From: Smittia aterrima
Lineage: Eukaryota > Arthropoda > Insecta > Diptera > Chironomidae
NCBI GenBank assembly: GCA_033063855.1
Contig: CP093830.1
Location: 2,232,854-2,296,853, forward strand
DNA: 64,000 nucleotides
Direction of reading: 5' to 3'
Part shown: positions 13,501-26,300 of the stretch, piece by piece
How the letters are laid out: the number at the start of each line of letters is the position of its first letter
Position numbering within the stretch: the stretch's first letter is position 1
Made by a program: the position numbers and the translations under genes
Notes under the pieces: generated by a model
Databases searched by the model: none
Told to the model about the DNA's origin: nothing
Seen by the model: the letters and a program-made list of their open reading frames with translations, nothing else

Positions 13501-16500
13501 ATGACGGACGAATGAGATTTCGATTAACATAAAAGAAGATCAGACTGAATTTGAATTTGCCTAGCGGTGAATCGCAGTGCTGGACTTTAATTAAATCATG
13601 CGAGCTGATTTTATATTGCGTAATATTATTCACAAAAAAAAATCGATGCGAGTTGGGAGGAATAAAAATCACTGTGAGAAACCTACAGCTGCGTCATCGA
13701 TGTGTGCAGGATTTAATTTGATGGAAAATGTTTATTGATACATCTCGTGAAACTAACTTTTCAGAAGAAAAAAAAAACCGGAATCTCGCTCGATAAACTT
13801 TTCTTTTTCCATGAAAATTCATGAAAATCCTCGAAAGGAAGAAACAGGCCATGGAATAATTTTTGTGGAGCGAGCTGATTAACTCATGTACGCTTGAGAA
13901 AGTTACTAAAGAACCGACTTCAAACTCGCGAGCGTTCTTCCATTAAACTTCGCATTTTATTCCTCAGAAAAAATGCCAAAAATGTTGCAGAAAACTCAAC
14001 CGGAAAATCGCTCGCCTCATAATCTTTGTTCGACGAAGGAACTTTTGCAACGATTACCTTCGATGATGTTAACACTCACGTTGGAAAATCATGAAATAGA
14101 AGAAGAACTTTTCCTCTTTATATTTTAAACTTGATATTTTGATGCATTTGCAACAAGTTGAGAGGATGAAAAAAAAGGAAAAAAGAAAAAGATTAAGAAC
14201 CGAAAGGAAAACTTTTTCTTTAGTTTCGCTTCCATTGTTGTTCTTGATGTTTAAATATTGGCTGCCAGCATTTTAAAATAAAGAGATTTCTTATCTCTCG
14301 TATTACACATTCGGTTTTTGTGGAAATGGTTTTTCTTAAAGTGGAGAGCACCTTGAGGGGAAAAAAATCTCTTGGATTTAGTGAAGTGAGTCGTGGTAGA
14401 GCTTTTAAATCAACAACTATTTTGAATTTTGAATACGTAATGGGGCTGCTTTGTATGCAAAACATTTTTCCTATACCGTTCGATGAAGCCTGGAAAAAGA
14501 AATATTCGATGGAAACTACTTATCCTTCTCAATAAGAAAATGGAATTGATTCATAGGAACACTTTTTTCTCCCCCCACCAAACGAGTGTGCAACAAGTCT
14601 CGCTATAGTCTCTCGTTCGTGAGCTTGTGCGATATCCTAAAAGAAAGGCAAAAAATATAAATGGCCAAAACCCAATCATCTCACATTGCAAAATTGAATA
14701 CGTGACTATAGTGCGAGAATTTATAAGGAAAATCGTCGACGAAGAAGTTGTTTCAACCTTTTCTTTGTTTCTTGTTATCATATCTCGGAGGATATTTCCA
14801 TAAATTGCTGTAGTTTTCAAAAAAGATTATCTCGATGTGATTGCTCGTGCAGCATACCGCCAGCTATATTTAGCATTTTAAAATGCATTTCCACCTGAGC
14901 GATATTTGAACGTACAACCCGAACACTGTGCTTGCGCCGTGATGCGAAATATTATTGTTCATGTCGAGAAATTACACGGAATGGATTCAAATCACGTACA
15001 CTTTTATAATTTTTATCTATGATTGAGCACAATTCCTGCAGCCGGCATCAGAGCTTGAAACAATCAAGCCATCGAGGTTTTCATCGGTCATACGAGTATT
15101 GCCTTCATATGCGTGAAAAGCGATAAAAAATTCATTGTCATTTTGTTACGATAGAACGACTTTTATTAACGGCATGTCTCGGGTCAAAGATTGTTATCGG
15201 GAGCTGCTACGTGCTGTTCTGGCCTACCTGCTGAACACATAGCCGACGGCTCAGCAGAAGCGCAGATACTTCCACGATTCCTCCATCTCTCTCACTCTGT
15301 CGACAGACGACGAGAAATTAATGTTCATGTGAGATATTATGATCGCCTTTGTGCTGTCGACAGATCCTGTCCACCCTTTTGTTTACGACAGAAATATTCT
15401 GTGAAATTATCGCGTGTTGAGTCATTCTTTTTAAAACTCGTCAGCAATTAGATTTCATTTTTTTCGTGTAACTCAAGGTTGAGCAGCACTACCATCGATT
15501 AATAGTTTTGCAGACTCCCATCGACGGCGAATAGTGCAATGATGAATAATGAACAAGCGCTTAAATAATTGCCAGCTATAAATTTTGTTGCAAATAGAAA
15601 AACATTGTCTGATGCTTTTTTCATGGCCTAGCATAAAAAAACATTCGACGCTGGGCTTTCGATAGTTGCACGAAGCTACCGAACAAAATTCGTCTAATAA
15701 ATTGAGTTATAAAAGCTTCGTCGTTGAAACAAATGAAAAAAGAACGAAGTTGCTAACCGCTAAACTGAATTATTATTGAGCAAGATCATGGCTTTTAATT
15801 GTTATTCAGCCGAAACATTTTTTTTGTTTGCTGATTGCCTCGGTGCTTGCTCTTGGAACTCTTTTCCGTAATTTTGATATTTGTTTGCGTCTCTACGCTT
15901 GTCACTCATCGTAAATGGAGCATGACTCAGTCACTCACGTCTTGTATTTATGCGACGACGGGACCGTGAAAAGATAGAGTACAAACTCGACATTTGCCCT
16001 TATGCAATTTTTTCATTTCTGGTGCGTAACCTTGAAAAATTTGCGTTAACTTGTTGAAATTTCTTTAAACGACTTTAGATTCTTTTAAAAGGAAACGTAA
16101 TTTCTAGTGCGGCGCTTCGTAAAGTTGTGGCAACCGCAGAAACCACCAAACGCGATGCATTAGCAACTAATTTGAATTCCGCATTTCACAGTTCGATGAA
16201 CGAAATACTTTTAAACCATTAGGTCATGCTGATGCATACTGGAGCAAGAGCGACTAAATGCAACGTTTAATGTCTATATCGAAGTGGTATCAGACCAAAT
16301 AGAAATTGAAAATGTATTGCTGCTCTCTGCAAACAGGTTGCAATAAGCTGAGAGATCTTCGAGAGCTTTTCTGAAAAATCAGGGCTTCAGTTTGAATTTC
16401 TTTTGAGAACTTAAAGATTTTGTATTCAAATGATTTCGTTTTGATCAATCATGAACTTAACTTAATTGAGTAGCGAAAACCCTGAATCGAAACAATTATA

Positions 16501-17262
16501 TTTCGATTTAAAATTCATGTGTTTGGTAAGCTTGATCGAAGGCCTTTTCGAACAACAATTGACAGTAACTCCAATCGCTGAGCAATCGCTGTTTCTTCTC
16601 ATTTCTGCGCATTTCACATAATCTCGCATGCACATTTTTAATTTCGTACACTCTAAGGTTACTCAGTCGCATGCATTAGGTTTCTTCTTGGCTGTAGCTG
16701 CATTTTCGGTGAGTTTTTTTTATTATTGAATTAAAGTCTCTCTTTTCATCTATCGCTCTCGACTCGTGCGAGTAAAATAAAAAGTTTGTACATTTTAGTG
16801 GAAGCAAGAAATTGCAAAGAAAAAAAAAACATTTGCCGAGAAAATATTATTCACATGTTGAGACGGAGTAAGACGTTTTAGTTGTAAATGAACGAGCGAG
16901 CTGTAAGATCGACTAAATCCACTTAAAGAAAATTGATCAAGAGTTCGATTGAAGCAAAGTTGAGAACCGCAAAAAGCAATCGTCGTCAAAGGAAAACAAA
17001 AGAATTCTCGAAAGTGATTCAAGATATTAAATTAGAGACGAAAGCAGGTGGATTAAGTGAAAGAGAATGCTTTGCGAGTGTGTCAAGTGATGCTACAAAC
17101 TATCATAACAAATAGCTATTAAATTAATAGAAATGCACTTTATGATTTTTCAAACAACAATATTATGCTCTTTGATGTTATGCAATTGACTGCAGTGAGA
17201 TTGTTATGAATTGTGCAGTGCAGCTCTTGCCGGAGCCGATTAAACTCGACTGAATAAAAATC
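7512..17262. other. Non-coding region between RhoGAP100F and the lipase gene
   Basis: About 9.7 kb without a recognisable protein. Frames up to 137 codons exist but have no family motifs, no good splice context and random-looking composition. The region probably holds the 5' UTR intron(s) and promoter of RhoGAP100F and upstream control DNA of the lipase. Short simple repeats occur (GTC/ATC near 9483-9499, CAT near 12226-12242). A GC-richer patch at about 15190-15310 has a minus-strand CAG|GTAGGC donor with the exon ending at 15228 and may be another 5' exon. Confidence 0.6.
11380..11636 (-). other. Candidate non-coding first exon and promoter of RhoGAP100F
   Basis: The minus strand carries a consensus donor, CAG|GTAAGT, with the exon ending at 11380. 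An insect initiator-like TCAGTT lies upstream on the same strand with its A at 11636. The coding exon at 7511 begins behind an acceptor, so a 5' UTR exon upstream is required; this is the best candidate I found. The start position is a guess, and I saw no DPE at +28. Confidence 0.3.
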
Positions 17263-17266
17263 AGTT
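17261..17266 (+). promoter_or_regulatory. Initiator-like element upstream of the lipase gene
   Basis: TCAGTT, matching the insect initiator TCAKTY, lies about 80 bases before the lipase ATG. No TATA box is seen at -30. It would give a 5' UTR of roughly 83 bases. The motif is short, so this is only a plausible start site. Confidence 0.3.
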
Positions 17267-17345
17267 TTTGTGAGATAACATAATACGATTACCGAAGTCG
17301 AGCGGTAATCGTGCCATTAAGAATTCCAAATCTCGATTGATCGAC

Positions 17346-19438
17346 ATGCGAAACTTATGCGTGATTCTCTCGGTTCTTGCAATTAGTTCAACGATCTCGC
17401 AAGATATTTCCGAGTTGACGACGACACTCGATGATCCTCGTGTTCGATTTTTATTCCATGGATTCCGGAATTTCATCTTCAACACAATCGGCCGGACAGA
17501 TCAAAAGAAACGGGGGAACTTCTTACAACAGAAATTTCCCGACTCTGCTGCATTTCCGTGTGACGTAAGCTTAGGCAGAAGTAAAATCCGGCCTCACAGC
17601 ATTCACAAATTGCGACCTGGAGGTAATCTATTTCGACCAGACAGTTTTCCAAACTTGTTGCAATCTCGTTTACAAGATGCAAGTCCATCTATGACGCGTT
17701 TGTGTTCGTGCAACGACTTAACCAGTCGATTACCCATTTTTTATCTCGCTTCAATTCAAAGCATATTACATATCACGCGACGGCTTGTTTACAGTCAATT
17801 GCCGAGTACTTAAGTGATAACGTTTCAATTTTTCTTGAAGTAGATTTTGCTCTTGAAAAAAGTGAAGGAATCCTCGAGAAGAAGAGAATCTTGATAATTT
17901 GATCTTGAAAAATAATTATCTCAAAGATCACTCATGTCATTACCACAATTTTTTTATGTCACTTGTAGACATTTCGGTTATAGGCGCGTTAGGTGACTCG
18001 TTGACATGCTCGACGGGGGCAATGGCTTCTAATCTTATGGAGCTGACGATTGAGAATCGTGGCGTCGCATGGTCAATCGGAGGTGAATGTTTTTAATTAA
18101 CTAAACTGGACCATTACCTTTTCAACCTTGATCATCTAATTTAAGGCCAATGGGACTGGAAAAATGCAACAACCTTGGCGAATATCTTGAAAGTTTACAA
18201 TCCATCGGTAAAGAGAAAAAAAACGAAGTGAATTAATTTATGAGTATGACGAGTCTAATTATCTATCTCATTTAAAAGCTGGTTGGATATTCGCTCGGTG
18301 ATTCGTTTCCCTTCCACAAAGCGTCGCAATTTAATTTGGCAGAAATTGGTGCAGTATCTAGTGATATGCCATTCATGGTAATTGAGACGTAGATAATCGC
18401 TTTGGCGTCTTTTGTTTCACTTACTAACGTCTCTCATCCTTTTCAGGCGAAGAAATTAGTTCAGAGGATTAAACAAGACAAAAGAGTCAACTTTAAGTTT
18501 GATTGGAAGATGGTGACAATCTCAATCGGCGGAAACGACATTTGTTCGTTTATTTGTCTCATGGATGATCCTGAGTCGTTGCCAGAGAAGCATCGTTTAG
18601 CTCTTACAAAGACTTTGAGATATTTGAAAAAAAATTTGCCAAGGTTCGTTGAAAGTGTCAAACCTAAAGATATTTGCATACAAATTGTGTTGTTTTTAAC
18701 AGAACGTTTGTGAATATCGTGTCAGTTCCACATGTGGAGACGGTCGTGCTTATCAAAGCTAAGCCACGTAGTTGCCGATTCATTCATCGCGGTGAGCATA
18801 AAACTCTAATTTTATTAACAATGAACATCAACTTGAGAAACAATTTACTTTTTCTCTACCAGGGGAGTGCAGTTGCTGGGTTGGAACTGTGTCAAATGTG
18901 ACAAAATATTCGAGAGAAAGGTAACTCGATGGCTTTAATTTATTACCCTTTGGCTTCTCTCGGACGCAACTTCTAACTCTTCTCATTGTTTATTTGAAGG
19001 TGGCAGAGAATCCAACAAGAATTTATTCGTGTGGAAGAAGAAGTGGCGAAGCTACAGGAATTCCGAGGCCTCGACGAGTTCGCCGTCATTTACCAGCCCT
19101 GGTCGTCGAATGTTTCCGTAACTATTCTGCTGATAATTTTCTTTTTTGCAAGCTCCATAAATTGCATCACTTTATGATCATTTGAAGTCAATATGTTAGC
19201 TCATTCTCTCTCCTCGTTTCAATTTCAGCTCAACGTTGACGGAAAGAGAGATCTGACCCTTCTGTCTGTCGATTGCTTTCACCTCTCACAAAAAGGCAAC
19301 GCTTGGGCAGGGACAGCTTTATGGAACAATTTATTAGAGCCACCTGATCAGAAATCACTTAATTGGATAAATCCACTGAAGAAGTTTAATTGTCCGACAA
19401 AGCAAAACCCGTTTCTTCTCACCTACGATAATAGTTAG
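17346..19438 (+). CDS. Phospholipase B1-like secreted GDSL lipase (complete CDS, 9 exons)
   Basis: Predicted secreted esterase/lipase of the phospholipase B1 branch of the SGNH/GDSL family, which hydrolyses acyl esters of phospholipids and lysophospholipids. Exons: 17346-17622, 17969-18082, 18146-18207, 18279-18377, 18447-18643, 18703-18791, 18863-18920, 19000-19117, 19229-19438. Phases agree at all eight junctions; the total is 1224 bases, 407 residues. A signal peptide (MRNLCVILSVLAISSTIS) opens the protein. Block I GDSL gives nucleophile Ser103 (GALGDSLTCS), GGND is at 212-215, and DCFH gives Asp353 and His356, so the catalytic set is complete. FPC and HKLRPG before block I are typical of insect PLB1-like proteins. 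N-glycosylation sequons include NATT and NVTK. No C-terminal membrane anchor is seen, unlike mammalian PLB1, and there is a single lipase unit rather than the mammalian tandem repeat. Intron 5 has a weak donor, GTTCGT. Substrate is not decidable from sequence. Confidence 0.93.
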
Positions 19439-21498
19439 TTGTTGCTCGTGTAATCAGTTGCTATTTAAATTAATAATTCTATTAAGTTATTAACGAAAGG
19501 CTGCCCAATCCTCAAGCTCTTAAAATATTCTTTCACATAATTTACAAGCAAAAAAAAAAATCAAACAAATAGTTCAACTCCGTCGGTCAACATTCCAAAT
19601 GTTCAGCTTTTTCCAGACAAGAAATATCAAAGGAAATCTCAGAGTGAAAGAGCTTGACTCGAAAGTATTTGGCGAGAAGGCAAATATCTGGAAATGATTT
19701 TTATGAAAAATTAAATTTGATTGAATAATTCATAATTAAATCTCTCAGAAGATCAGAAATGAAATATTTATGAGATGCCTGTTTGATGATTTCTCACACA
19801 ACATTTCACAAGACCTTTTCACGTGAATTCTGTGTAATTATTATAAATAATTCATCTGTGCCTAATTCTTATCCTCTTGTTGTGTTCCATCATCAGATTT
19901 AATCTAAATTTTCATCAAAAGCAAAAGCGGGACGCAATTGCCATGATAATTCAAGGAGTGATTTCTTTGAGTCAAATTCTGTTTGATTCTAATGGATTTG
20001 CGAGACTTGAGAGGTGTAAATTTGATTTTCTTCGTAATCATCGTCATGAATCGTCAGGCGAGTTGCGCTACTGAAGAATGAAATGTGATTTATTTAAAAC
20101 TTAAGTGAATTAACTTGCATGTTGACGTAAATGTGTGTAACCTTAATGAAGCCGCTTCATTGGAGCGTAAACATCTGAAAGCAATAAAATCATTCTCATA
20201 ACTTTAACATGTTGTTATTTCTTCTTGACACGACATGAGAGTTAGAAGAATTTTCGATGAAAGAGCGTGACGCACTTTGAAAGTTTTGAAACATAAATTT
20301 TCAGAATTTTGAACTTTTTTTTTCATAAATAATTGCGTCAAACTTGTTCTATATCTGGTCTGTTTGAAGTGAAACGAATGAGCATTTCCGTCTCATACAT
20401 TAAAGGAAGCAGAAGCGCTTGATTTGTTAATGTAAAAGACAAAAGTTATTTGTCCTGTTTGGGGGGAGAATCAATGAACTTTGTCACCAATCAAGGTCAG
20501 CAGTGAATCATTTAGTACATTCAACATAAACCAAAACAATTATGTTGACATGAATGATGTGACGCGTGTCGCGGACGTTCCGCCCAAAGTTCCTTCTGCT
20601 TTTTGGAAATGTTTCACATTTTGCAAGACTGTAGAAAAAAAAATGTTGTGTTATAACATAAATATATGAATTTTTAATGTCGAATGTCTTTATGATGAAA
20701 TTTCCCTCTCACAAATAAAAGCACATTTGGGTGAAAAAACGAAGTTGAAATGAAAAATTTTGAAATGAAAGAGCATGGAAATATGTAAAAACGTATAAAT
20801 TTTTAATAAACGGAGAGAAAATATTTATTTTACATTTGCGACTGTCCTGTCCTTGGCTTCTGATGCTTTCTTAGCTTTCAAAAATTTATGTTTCCTATGA
20901 GTCGACGAGAGAAATAGAAAGACGAATGGGAGCTATCAGTTACACTCAACAAACTATCAATTGACAAACTTACGACAGGCTTGAGACAGCGGGAAATCAT
21001 TTTCAATGTCATGATGAGGAGGAGTAAAAGTTTGAGAGAATATGCCTCGTGGATAAAAATTTCAATTAGGAAGTCTTCAAACTTGGCTTCAGCGAGAAAT
21101 GAAAATTCATCTCAGAAGATGACAAGAGCAGTCTTTAAAACTCAAATCGCTGCTGTTTGTCTTTGACTTGAGGAGAAATTTAAGTTTTGTTTATTTGGTT
21201 GGAAACAATTCTTCACTCATTTTTCTAAATTAGGTTTTGTTCTGCACACAGCCCTCTCAAACCTTTTCTTTCCCGTGGCTACAAAACGGAGGAAAAAAAA
21301 TATGAAAAAATGTCATTAATTTCTCTCCGCAAATCGCAGGTTTTCTGTTGCTGAAAAATTCATTTAGATGATTTTTTTGCGGAGAAATTATGTTGATGTT
21401 TTTGTTTTGAGAACACTCGCGGGCACGAATCGTGAAGAATGAAATTGTAAAAATTTTCCGCTTTTCCGGACGAGTAGGATTTTAAGGGTTAGGCAACA

Positions 21499-21547
21499 GA
21501 GAGAGAGAGAAGTATATAAAGATGAGCTGGCGGATCTGTGTTTTCAT
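21499..21547 (+). promoter_or_regulatory. Orphan core promoter: GAGA tract, TATA box and initiator
   Basis: A (GA)n run at 21499-21511 is followed at once by TATATAAAG (21513-21521). An initiator-like TCATTT has its A at 21546, 33 bases downstream of the first T, which is normal TATA-to-start spacing. No open reading frame of note follows. It could drive a non-coding RNA, an upstream exon of a distant gene, or be chance. Confidence 0.35.
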
Positions 21548-23299
21548 TTAATTTGAGAAATTTTCAGAACTTTCAATGTTGAGTGATTTTAACATTAACT
21601 TAATATGTTTCTGATTTTCATTGTTAAAGGAACAGACAGTTCCGCATGTTAATTTAGGCTTTTGCTAGTCACCTGATTAAGACATTTTCCTGATATGCCT
21701 CATTATAGCTCCAGGGAAAGAGAGAGAGCGAGATAGATAGACGAAAAAATTCTTTTTAAATCAGGCACGATGTTCATTCATGATTGAATCAAAATTCAAC
21801 CTCTTCACTCAGGAAAAGGATTATCGCATGCACTCAACTGTGTGCTTTTAAATTTTCCTTCCGTTCGTCTTTGGCGCAACAATGGTCCCCGATAACAAAA
21901 TGATTTTGTCGTACAAATTAGAGTTTGTGCAAGCGAGGGAGCTAAGGAGAAGACGACGCTTCTATTGTGTCTAACTTTTCAATAAATCTACTTGCCAAAC
22001 TAGGCTTTCTCTAATGTTTCTAATCGGATTAACCAACCCTGCATAATTTCTTTTTCCTTGGCGAGAGGTTTTCTTTTGAAGGATTTCACTAAGACGACTT
22101 TTGTGTTCTGTTTGACCTAAGCTCGACTCTCTATTCATGCTTTCAATCTGAATTAAAGTTGTTCATGATGTTATTAGACTCCGACGATTATGCATTGCAA
22201 TCAAATTAAAGAACTTAATTACGCAACAGTTTTCGGTTATTTGAGTTTATTCGAAAACATAAACTTCACAAGTTGATCTTCTTTCCCACTTCCCCAACAT
22301 CCGCATCATTATTTTGCGCAATGTATGTTCACATGATACTTAATTGCATGTTATTTAAATAAATTGCTTTATTTTATTTTCCATTTGAGCGTATATAAAA
22401 AAACTTTTAATCCTTTCTCGCTCGAACGAACGAAAAGCAATTGTTGCTGATTCTGAAAATCGAGTTTTATCTTCGCTAATTAAAAGCTACAAGCAGAAAG
22501 TTTAATTGCTTCGCGCTCCTATTTCGATTTCAATAAATCGAACTTTCAATGCGTACAACAAAATTCAATCCCTCAAGTGGTAACTTTCCCATGAATCTTT
22601 GATTAATATGCTTAGATTTTATGTTTTCCTTAGCGATTTAATCAATTGAACTGGAAGTTCATCAACTTTCCTTGTTGTTTTTGCTTCGCATTATAGATCA
22701 AGCAGCGAATGCTTATCGCACTTTTCAAACTCGACTAGAAATTGAGTTCTTAGAACGGAGCCAGTTCGAAAAGACGAAAGTCCAAAAGAAAATTTTAACA
22801 CAAAATTCCTAAAATATGGCTTCAGAGGGTTAACGAACTTTTGTGCATTTTGGCACAAGAGGGGAGGGGGGCTCTAGAAAATTCCTTTTTTTTTTCTCTC
22901 AACAACGTGATCACCTTCGAACAGGACTTGATCTCCATCTAGTTGAACTTTGATATCGTCGTCAGTCTCCATTATGTGATTGTTCAAAGCTATTCCGTTG
23001 TAAAGTCTTTAGGTGGTATCGTTTAAAAGTTAGTTATCTAAAGGAATCTCGAAACACTCATTTGTTGTGCTCTGTCAATGTTCGTGGCAGAACAAATAAT
23101 TTGAAAAGTTACGCAATCCACGATCCGATCCAGAATGTTTTGTTATTTGAGGCAGAAAACAAACCGAAACGCGACGCATAAAGAAAATATAACGACTCAA
23201 TTGACATTACAATGGTTGAAACGAACAACGCAGAGGAAAACAAAATGTACCAGTTCCGGAAATTCTCATTATTAATTAACCAAACAGAGTTTTTCTTTT

Positions 23300-23314
23300 C
23301 TCTCTCTCTCTCTC
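23300..23314. repeat. (TC)n microsatellite
   Basis: Uninterrupted TC dinucleotide run in intergenic DNA. Confidence 0.9.
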
Positions 23315-26300
23315 TTACTTTTTTTCCCAGTGAAGGAAACAAAAGGCAAAGGTTTAGATAACAAGCAAGGGAAATTGAAAATTCTGTAGCAGGAGAGGGA
23401 GACAGAGAGCAACAACAATGAAATCAACAAGAAGAGTAAATCCAGGTGAAATGTTGAATCCCATTACACAACCGGATGCCAGCATACAGATGACTTAGTT
23501 TGTTGATGATGCTTTCATTGCCTGAGCTTTTGACGAATTAGGTTTATTAATATTTAATTAAACAAAGCGGAAGACTTTATGCTATTTCTGCTGTAAATTA
23601 TAAATTCCAGCTCCATCGTCTTCCGCTGTTCAATGCGATTTAGGAGATTTTAGCTTTAGTGGCATTTTAAATGGATTGGAGTAGAGTAAACCTCAATCTC
23701 CAACTCGAGGAAATTTATACTCGAGTTGCATCAATTGATGTTCAACTCCACAGAATTCTTTTCTTCTGTTGAAGCTCTCAAGTTCCTCATGCCTGCCTCT
23801 CGCTCCTCTCCAGAGCCAAACGACCATTAAATTTGCATTTATCTCAATTTCAACACTAAGTGGATGTAATAAATCAAAAAAGGAAGGAAAAATATATTTA
23901 AACAATCTACATCAAGCTCTCTTGCTCTCTCACTTTCTTTTTTTTTCGCATGTTAAATCAAAGTTGAAGATTTTTTGTTCCTTTTCTCTTTTGAGTTTTC
24001 ATATCGCTCGCTATCGTACTGCGTGAACTCAACAGCCGGCTCTACTAACAAAGAGAACAAATAGATAAATTTTTATTAGGAGGAAAATTACAATTTGGAG
24101 GTGGGGGCGGACAGAATTAGAATGGAAACGTTTGGGCGGATAATTTTATTATTTTAACGCAATAAATCATCGAAAATTTGTCTGATAGCGCGGGCAGTGG
24201 TTGATGGTCAAAAGTGACTGGAGCCTTGTTATCGCTCGTGAACCTTCTTTCTAAATTACTTCTGCATGACCTGCTCAGCAATTTTCTAATAAATTCATCA
24301 AGCTCGTCGAGCGTAGCGTGAACGAATGGAGGCTAGTTCATGTCAATAGAAACAAATAGAAATCACCTGGTCGCCCCTCTGTGACACGCACATTACGCAG
24401 TCGTTTTAATGTGCGAGAGAATTCTTATATTTTTCAATTTTCTCGCGTCTGAAGTCTCGAATGGGAAAAGTCACATTAATCTAAATTACAGCCGACGGTT
24501 TATGCTTTGAGGATTCGAAAGGCTAAGATTTCCAGCCATTCGGCAAGGTAACTGGCGACATAAATGTTTTTATATTAAGCGACGTCGAGGGAGCAAAAAT
24601 TCATAAAAAATCGAACGTTAAACGAATATTTTCCCCGACATTTCACGCCAAAAATGAAGCCGGAGAGAATCATCGAATTTCGACGTGTTCTACAAAACGC
24701 TTTTCATGTCAATTTGAATTTGTCCATTCGAATGTAAAGACGAATCGCTTTATATCTCGTATTACATATTGTTTCATGTGTGCTATAAAGAGCGACGAGA
24801 GCGAGAGGAGGAAAAAAAAATGGTAACGAAAAGCAAACTTCTCGACATTTGGAATGATAAAAGAAATAAAATATTGATAACATTTCAAAGTGAAAACGAA
24901 CGAGCGTGAGGATAGAAGGAAATAAATGTTTCTCTCGATGCTAAGAAGCTTAAAAAAAAGGTTTTTTTGATGTTATTTCTATGCTGTCTTTGTGTAAAAT
25001 AAAGGCAAACAAAAGTGCTTCACTTCGTGTATTGATGTGTGATTGGAAAATATTATGGGATTAAATTTGAATAAATAACAAAAAATATTTGCTATTCTTC
25101 AAGCTTTACCTCCCTCGAGCTCCACTTTACATCGTTTGTTTAAGATTTGTAAGACAATGCGTATTTAAGTGAAATTCGTCAGGTTATTTTAGGATTCGGT
25201 TTGTCTTTGATTTCAAGACAAAAAAAGGACTCACGATGGATGCTCTTCTCGAGTCAAAAAAGGGTCGAGTTTAAAAATTTCGAAAAATAATAATTGTCGA
25301 ACGTTGTTCAAAAGGAAAACAATACTTCATTGTCATGATAAGTCCCACATCCATTGATTCATCCAATAACCATTCAATTTGCGGGATAATTGTTTTGAAA
25401 CATGATAATATTTTGCGAGCTCGATTTACGGCATTTGCCGGATCATTGGAATAATTAACAAAGCCACTGAATGATAAAATAAACAGCAAAAAGGTTTCTC
25501 GCTCTCCCTCTCTCGTCAATTATTATCGGCAACTAAAAAGCTATTTTCGGATCGTTCGGCTTTCATTATCAACAAGGAGACAACAGAAGCCCGAGAGAAG
25601 GTTGTAGGTGCTCTCGAAGAGGGAAAAGTTAATTTGAATGAAATATTTATCAGATGGCCTCGTCGAGTCAACACAAAGTTAAGAGACAAGTAAACTTTTC
25701 ACCAACTTGAGCCCATTAGTCTGATGAAATAATTTGCTGAGATGAAGATAGGCAAGCATTGAATTTCGCAATTGCTCAAAGCGAACTATTGTTTGAAGAT
25801 TGTAAACTTTCCGTGTCCATAGATCAAATAGAAGAGTCGCTTTTACCATTTCCATTGAAAGCTTCGAATCATTTGTACGGGCAATTTGATTGAATTAGTC
25901 CTGAAGCGAGATAATCATGTTCAAGTGTTATCGCCAATTTACAGATTAACGAGACCAACTTGATGTTGCAGTCGTTTTCTTTCAGTACAGAGTACAAAGT
26001 CATTACAGAAAATTAGATTGCGATAATTCTCCTACGATGCTGATTGTTCCTTAAAGGCTTTTGTGCGGGAATGCGATCTACGATGACGACTGAGAATGAA
26101 TGATGGCATTTTCCAAATGAGTTTTCCAACAAGCAACTTGAGAGAAGCTCCTGCTTAAAGACTTTCTTCTCTCTTCCTGATTTTCTTCTAATTAATTAGC
26201 CTTTCTCTAACTGCTCAAGAGGCAATCAAACTTTTCCAATTAATTAACGCAAATACAATTTCAGTGAAATGGAAAAAAATTAAAAACGAAAGAAACTTTT

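Noticed and set aside
17623..17968. Reading continuing through the first lipase intron
   Set aside because: The GTAATC donor and TTGTAG acceptor restore the conserved LRPG-D-ISVIGALGDS sequence, so the extension is intron.
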